Source of the DNA: Alphaproteobacteria bacterium
GTDB lineage: Bacteria > Pseudomonadota > Alphaproteobacteria > SMXP01
DNA: 8,585 nt
Assembly (NCBI GenBank): GCA_028280675.1
Contig: JANQLI010000274.1
Span: 1-8,585, forward strand
Direction: 5' to 3'
A model generated the notes under the pieces. The model saw nothing but the letters and a program-made list of their open reading frames with translations. It searched no databases and had not been told where the DNA came from. Positions 6,681 to 8,585 of the stretch are shown here, one piece after another. The position numbers were made by a program, and so were the translations under genes. Positions within the stretch are counted from its first letter, which is position 1. Every line of letters starts with the position of its first letter.

Positions 6681-7424
6681 ATGACAGAAGATGTCCGTCA
6701 GCGCGACCACAAGACCTATCGCGGCGTTATTCAATACCGCAGTCTCAAAGAAGGCCGTCACATGCAAGACCGCGGGCGGGAATTCTTTGTGGTGCATGTC
6801 CATGCCGATGGCGCGCGGACCATCACGGCCAATTGCCAGATTGATGACCGCCCTGCTGTGATGCGCGACATTACTTACAGTGTGAACGCCAATTACGAGC
6901 CGCTCGATTGCTTCGTGCGCATTGGCGTCGATGATAAATTCATGGGCACCGGCTGGTTCCGGATGCACAAAGATTTCGTCGAGTGCGAAACTTATACCGC
7001 CCTCGAAGGCCGCGTGTCGCAACGGGTCGATCTTGAGGAGCCACCCAAAACGTTTCAAAACCACGCTATCGCCTGCGATGCCTGGCATTTCCATCACTTT
7101 GACCGTTCCAAAGGGTCAGGCGGTCAAACATTGAAACGTGTCATGCTCTCATCCCCCGATCACCGCGGCGCAACGGGCCCGATGTTGTACCCCATTGATA
7201 TGAGTATGGATTATGTCGGCGAAGAAGAGATCACGGTCAAAGCCGGGACCTTCAAAGCGCTGCATTTCCAATTCACCGGCGGAGAAGGCCTCCCCGAAGA
7301 ACACCCGCTCTATGACCTCTGGTGCACCGCAGATGGCAACTACACGTTCCTGAAAGGCGTCATCGAAGGATATATGCAAACCTATTACGAACTCGAAGAG
7401 TTTGAAGAGATCACATATACTTAA
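6681..7424 (+). CDS. conserved-looking hypothetical protein, 247 residues
   Basis: I do not recognise this protein with confidence. The start is set by AGGTG six bases upstream; a GTG three codons earlier is less likely. Codon choice matches the neighbouring genes and the frame is long and clean, so it is very probably real. It has no signal peptide and no membrane segment, so it should be cytoplasmic. The pattern suggests a mostly beta protein: alternating strands over residues 10-110, a His-rich turn WHFHHFD (135-141), and a C-terminal section in which VKAGTFKALHF (186-196) recalls the motif seen in DUF3108-type or lipocalin-like beta-barrel domains; this is a weak resemblance. The C-terminus is acidic (ELEEFEE). 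It is separated from the receptor gene by a strong terminator, so it likely has its own promoter, though none is clear in 6560-6668. It converges with the copper genes. A small-ligand-binding role would fit the fold guess but is speculation. Confidence 0.8.
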   Translation: MTEDVRQRDHKTYRGVIQYRSLKEGRHMQDRGREFFVVHVHADGARTITANCQIDDRPAVMRDITYSVNANYEPLDCFVRIGVDDKFMGTGWFRMHKDFVECETYTALEGRVSQRVDLEEPPKTFQNHAIACDAWHFHHFDRSKGSGGQTLKRVMLSSPDHRGATGPMLYPIDMSMDYVGEEEITVKAGTFKALHFQFTGGEGLPEEHPLYDLWCTADGNYTFLKGVIEGYMQTYYELEEFEEITYT

Positions 7425-7462
7425 ATCACTTGCGATCACACATATAAGAAAAGGCCCTCATC

Positions 7463-7525
7463 TAACCGTTTCCTTCATCCTGAGGAAGGGCATAGCCCCG
7501 TCTCGACGGACAAGGGAAATGGTTA
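7463..7525. repeat. palindromic interspersed-repeat-like element
   Basis: TAACCGTTTCCTT (7463-7475) pairs with AAGGGAAATGGTTA (7512-7525) over 13 positions, with one G-U pair and one bulged G. Inside lies a small hairpin, GGGC-ATA-GCCC (7488-7498). The internal words ATCCTGAGGA (7477-7486) and CGTCTCGA (7499-7506) resemble a palindromic repeat I recall as very abundant between genes of many alphaproteobacteria (CCTGAGGA...GTCTCGA). It lies between convergent genes, where it could end transcription or protect transcripts. No transposase is present. Confidence 0.65.
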
Positions 7526-7536
7526 TCTTAAAAAAG

Positions 7537-7574
7537 ATCCCGGGTCTTTCTCTTTTACAATCGAAGCCCGGGAT
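7537..7574. repeat. second inverted repeat (ATCCCGGG / CCCGGGAT)
   Basis: ATCCCGGG (7537-7544) and CCCGGGAT (7567-7574) are perfect inverted repeats around a 22-nt pyrimidine-rich loop. Read on the minus strand it begins TGTCATCCCGGGCTTCG, resembling another short palindromic repeat family I recall from alphaproteobacteria (GTCATNCCCGGGCTT...CCCGGG). The left arm is also the centre of a near-palindrome, AAAGATCCCGGGTCTTT (7533-7549), so two alternative stems compete. It may serve as a bidirectional terminator for the converging genes. Confidence 0.6.
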
Positions 7575-7577
7575 GAC

Positions 7578-7596
7578 ATTGCAATAAAATTGCAAT
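7578..7596. repeat. paired ATTGCAAT palindromes
   Basis: ATTGCAAT occurs at 7578-7585 and 7589-7596, separated by AAA. Each copy is itself a perfect palindrome, so the pair is both a direct and an inverted repeat. It lies immediately downstream of the copZ stop codon on the minus strand, where it could form an A+T-rich stem with a three-base loop. It is a poor terminator candidate because the stem has few G-C pairs. Confidence 0.45.
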
Positions 7597-7597
7597 A

Positions 7598-7807
7598 TCA
7601 CTTCACCACATCAAAGCCCGCATCTTCAATCGCAGTTTCGATTGTTGCAAGAGCAATGACGCTGGAATCAAATTCCACATCCACTTGATCCTGTTCATGA
7701 GACGCCGACACGGTTTGCACACCGTCCTTGGCGTTTAACACTTTTTCGACAGTGCCCGAGCATCCCCCGCAGGTCATGCCTTCCACTTTAAGAACAACTT
7801 TGTCCAT
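7598..7807 (-). CDS. copZ: CopZ-like heavy-metal-associated (HMA) copper chaperone
   Basis: A 69-residue single HMA domain, the usual size for CopZ-type chaperones, with the beta-alpha-beta-beta-alpha-beta layout. The metal site is GMTCGGC, with Cys13 and Cys16 binding Cu(I) through the CxxC motif; the preceding Met11 is also typical. The C-terminus AIEDAGFDV is a standard HMA ending. Such proteins carry Cu(I) in the cytoplasm and pass it to a copper-exporting ATPase. The gene follows the ATPase gene by 13 bp on the same strand, supporting co-transcription and partnership. A GTG codon directly precedes the ATG, but AGAGGAG (7820-7814) is six bases from the ATG and only three from the GTG, favouring the ATG at 7807. 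Mercury binding as in MerP is an alternative, but the cytoplasmic form (no signal peptide) and the Cu-type ATPase neighbour argue for copper. Confidence 0.92.
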   Translation of the reverse strand: MDKVVLKVEGMTCGGCSGTVEKVLNAKDGVQTVSASHEQDQVDVEFDSSVIALATIETAIEDAGFDVVK

Positions 7808-7813
7808 CACGGT

Positions 7814-7820
7814 CTCCTCT
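7814..7820 (-). promoter_or_regulatory. ribosome binding site of copZ directly after the copA stop
   Basis: AGAGGAG on the minus strand begins at the base after the ATPase stop codon (TAA, 7823-7821) and ends six bases before the copZ ATG. A ribosome terminating on copA would cover this site, so the two genes are probably translationally coupled. Confidence 0.75.
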
Positions 7821-8585
7821 TTAGTGATCGAGTTTTGGCGCCCAACGGCGCAAAAGAAGTGAGTTCGTCACGACGCTGACAGAGCTGAGCGCCATGGCGG
7901 CGCCGGCAATCGCCGGGCTGAGCATGCCCATCGCCGCCAGCGGGATGCCAATGACATTATAGATGAACGCCCAGAACAAGTTTTGTTTGATCTTGCGAAA
8001 GGTGGCCCGGCCCGCTGAAATCGCCCCGGCCACAAGGCGCGGGTCCGAGCGCATCAAGGTGATCCCTGCGGTTGCCATGGCGACATCGGTGCCCGACCCC
8101 ATGGCGATGCCGACATCGGCTTGCGCAAGCGCCGGGGCATCGTTGATGCCATCGCCGACCATGCCGACGACATAGCCCTCTGCGGAGAGGCGCTCAACTT
8201 CCGCCGATTTATCTTCGGGGCGCACAGGGCCTTTGGCGTCATCAATCCCAACGTGTTTGGCGACCGCATCGGCCACCGCTTTGGCGTCACCGGTGAGCAT
8301 CAATGTGCGCACGTTCATCTTTTTCAACGTGCGCACCGCTTGCAGAGCTTCATCACGCACTGGATCGGCAATCGCGATCAGCCCAGCCAGCGCGCCATCC
8401 ACCGCCATGAACACGACGGGGCGCGCCTCCGCTTCCCATAAAGAGGCGCGCTCTTCTTCAGCAGATGTGTCAATGCCACGGTCTCGCATCAGTGATCGGT
8501 TGCCAATGATCACGCGCTGTGTCCCAATGGTTGCCTCCACACCTTGCCCTGTGCGGCTTTGGAAATCCGTCGCTGCGCTAAGCAC
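7821..8585 (-). CDS. copA: Cu(I)-exporting P1B-type ATPase, C-terminal part (5' end outside window)
   Basis: About 254 C-terminal residues of a heavy-metal P-type ATPase; the frame is open at the right edge, so the N-terminal metal-binding domain, the first six membrane helices with the CPC site, and the phosphorylated DKTG aspartate are beyond the window. Visible are the end of the nucleotide-binding domain (GQGVEA, then IGNRSLM), the phosphorylation-domain motif MLTGD (TGD codons 8294-8286) and the hinge motif GDGINDAPAL (8156-8127). The last two membrane helices follow. They carry YN in helix 7 (FWAFIYNVIGIP) and MxxSS in helix 8 (MALSSVSVVTNS), the residues known to define Cu(I)-selective P1B-1 pumps. 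The protein exports Cu(I) from the cytoplasm across the inner membrane, using ATP. It ends soon after helix 8 with a short tail. copZ follows by 13 bp. No copper-responsive regulator (CueR or CsoR type) is visible in the window. Confidence 0.95.
   Translation of the reverse strand: MLSAATDFQSRTGQGVEATIGTQRVIIGNRSLMRDRGIDTSAEEERASLWEAEARPVVFMAVDGALAGLIAIADPVRDEALQAVRTLKKMNVRTLMLTGDAKAVADAVAKHVGIDDAKGPVRPEDKSAEVERLSAEGYVVGMVGDGINDAPALAQADVGIAMGSGTDVAMATAGITLMRSDPRLVAGAISAGRATFRKIKQNLFWAFIYNVIGIPLAAMGMLSPAIAGAAMALSSVSVVTNSLLLRRWAPKLDH

Noticed and set aside
7402..7587. Plus-strand small frame after the 247-residue gene
   Set aside because: It runs through the palindromic repeats, has no ribosome site and encodes low-complexity basic sequence.
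7440..7597. CRISPR array or small RNA gene
   Set aside because: The repeats are inverted rather than regularly spaced direct repeats, only one of each is present, and no cas gene or promoter is seen.

Overview
The window looks like chromosomal DNA of a Gram-negative, non-sporulating proteobacterium of moderate G+C content, most likely an alphaproteobacterium. An outer-membrane TonB-dependent receptor with an ISELVVTAQ-type TonB box implies two membranes. A prkA-yeaH-spoVR cluster is present. The gap at 7440-7597 carries two palindromic elements that resemble, from memory, interspersed repeats common in alphaproteobacterial genomes. The genus cannot be named from this sequence.

Layout. Positions 1-3787 (+) hold a three-gene cluster: the C-terminal part of the PrkA/YeaG serine kinase (its start lies left of the window), a complete YeaH/DUF444 protein with an intact von Willebrand A metal site, and a complete SpoVR/YcgB protein. 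yeaH and spoVR overlap by ATGA, and prkA and yeaH are 51 bp apart, so they are probably one operon. In enterobacteria, relatives of these genes are induced in stationary phase and nitrogen starvation; the biochemical link between the three proteins is poorly understood.

A 239-bp gap (3788-4026) has a 9-bp inverted repeat and no convincing terminator. It leads into a large TonB-dependent receptor (4027-6495, +), which ends at a strong intrinsic terminator whose tail is tandemly duplicated. Part of the receptor (about 5203-5650) differs sharply in codon choice from the rest and encodes two predicted variable loops, which suggests a recombined segment. An unrecognised 247-residue protein without a signal peptide follows (6681-7424, +).

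The right end is a copper-export unit on the minus strand: the C-terminal part of a Cu(I)-type P1B ATPase (CopA, continuing beyond the window), then a CopZ-like HMA chaperone starting 13 bp after the ATPase stop codon. It converges on the 247-residue gene, and the repeats lie between them. No phage, transposase, CRISPR, tRNA or rRNA gene was seen. The least explained items are the SpoVR/YeaH/PrkA module, the mosaic receptor segment and the orphan 247-residue protein.
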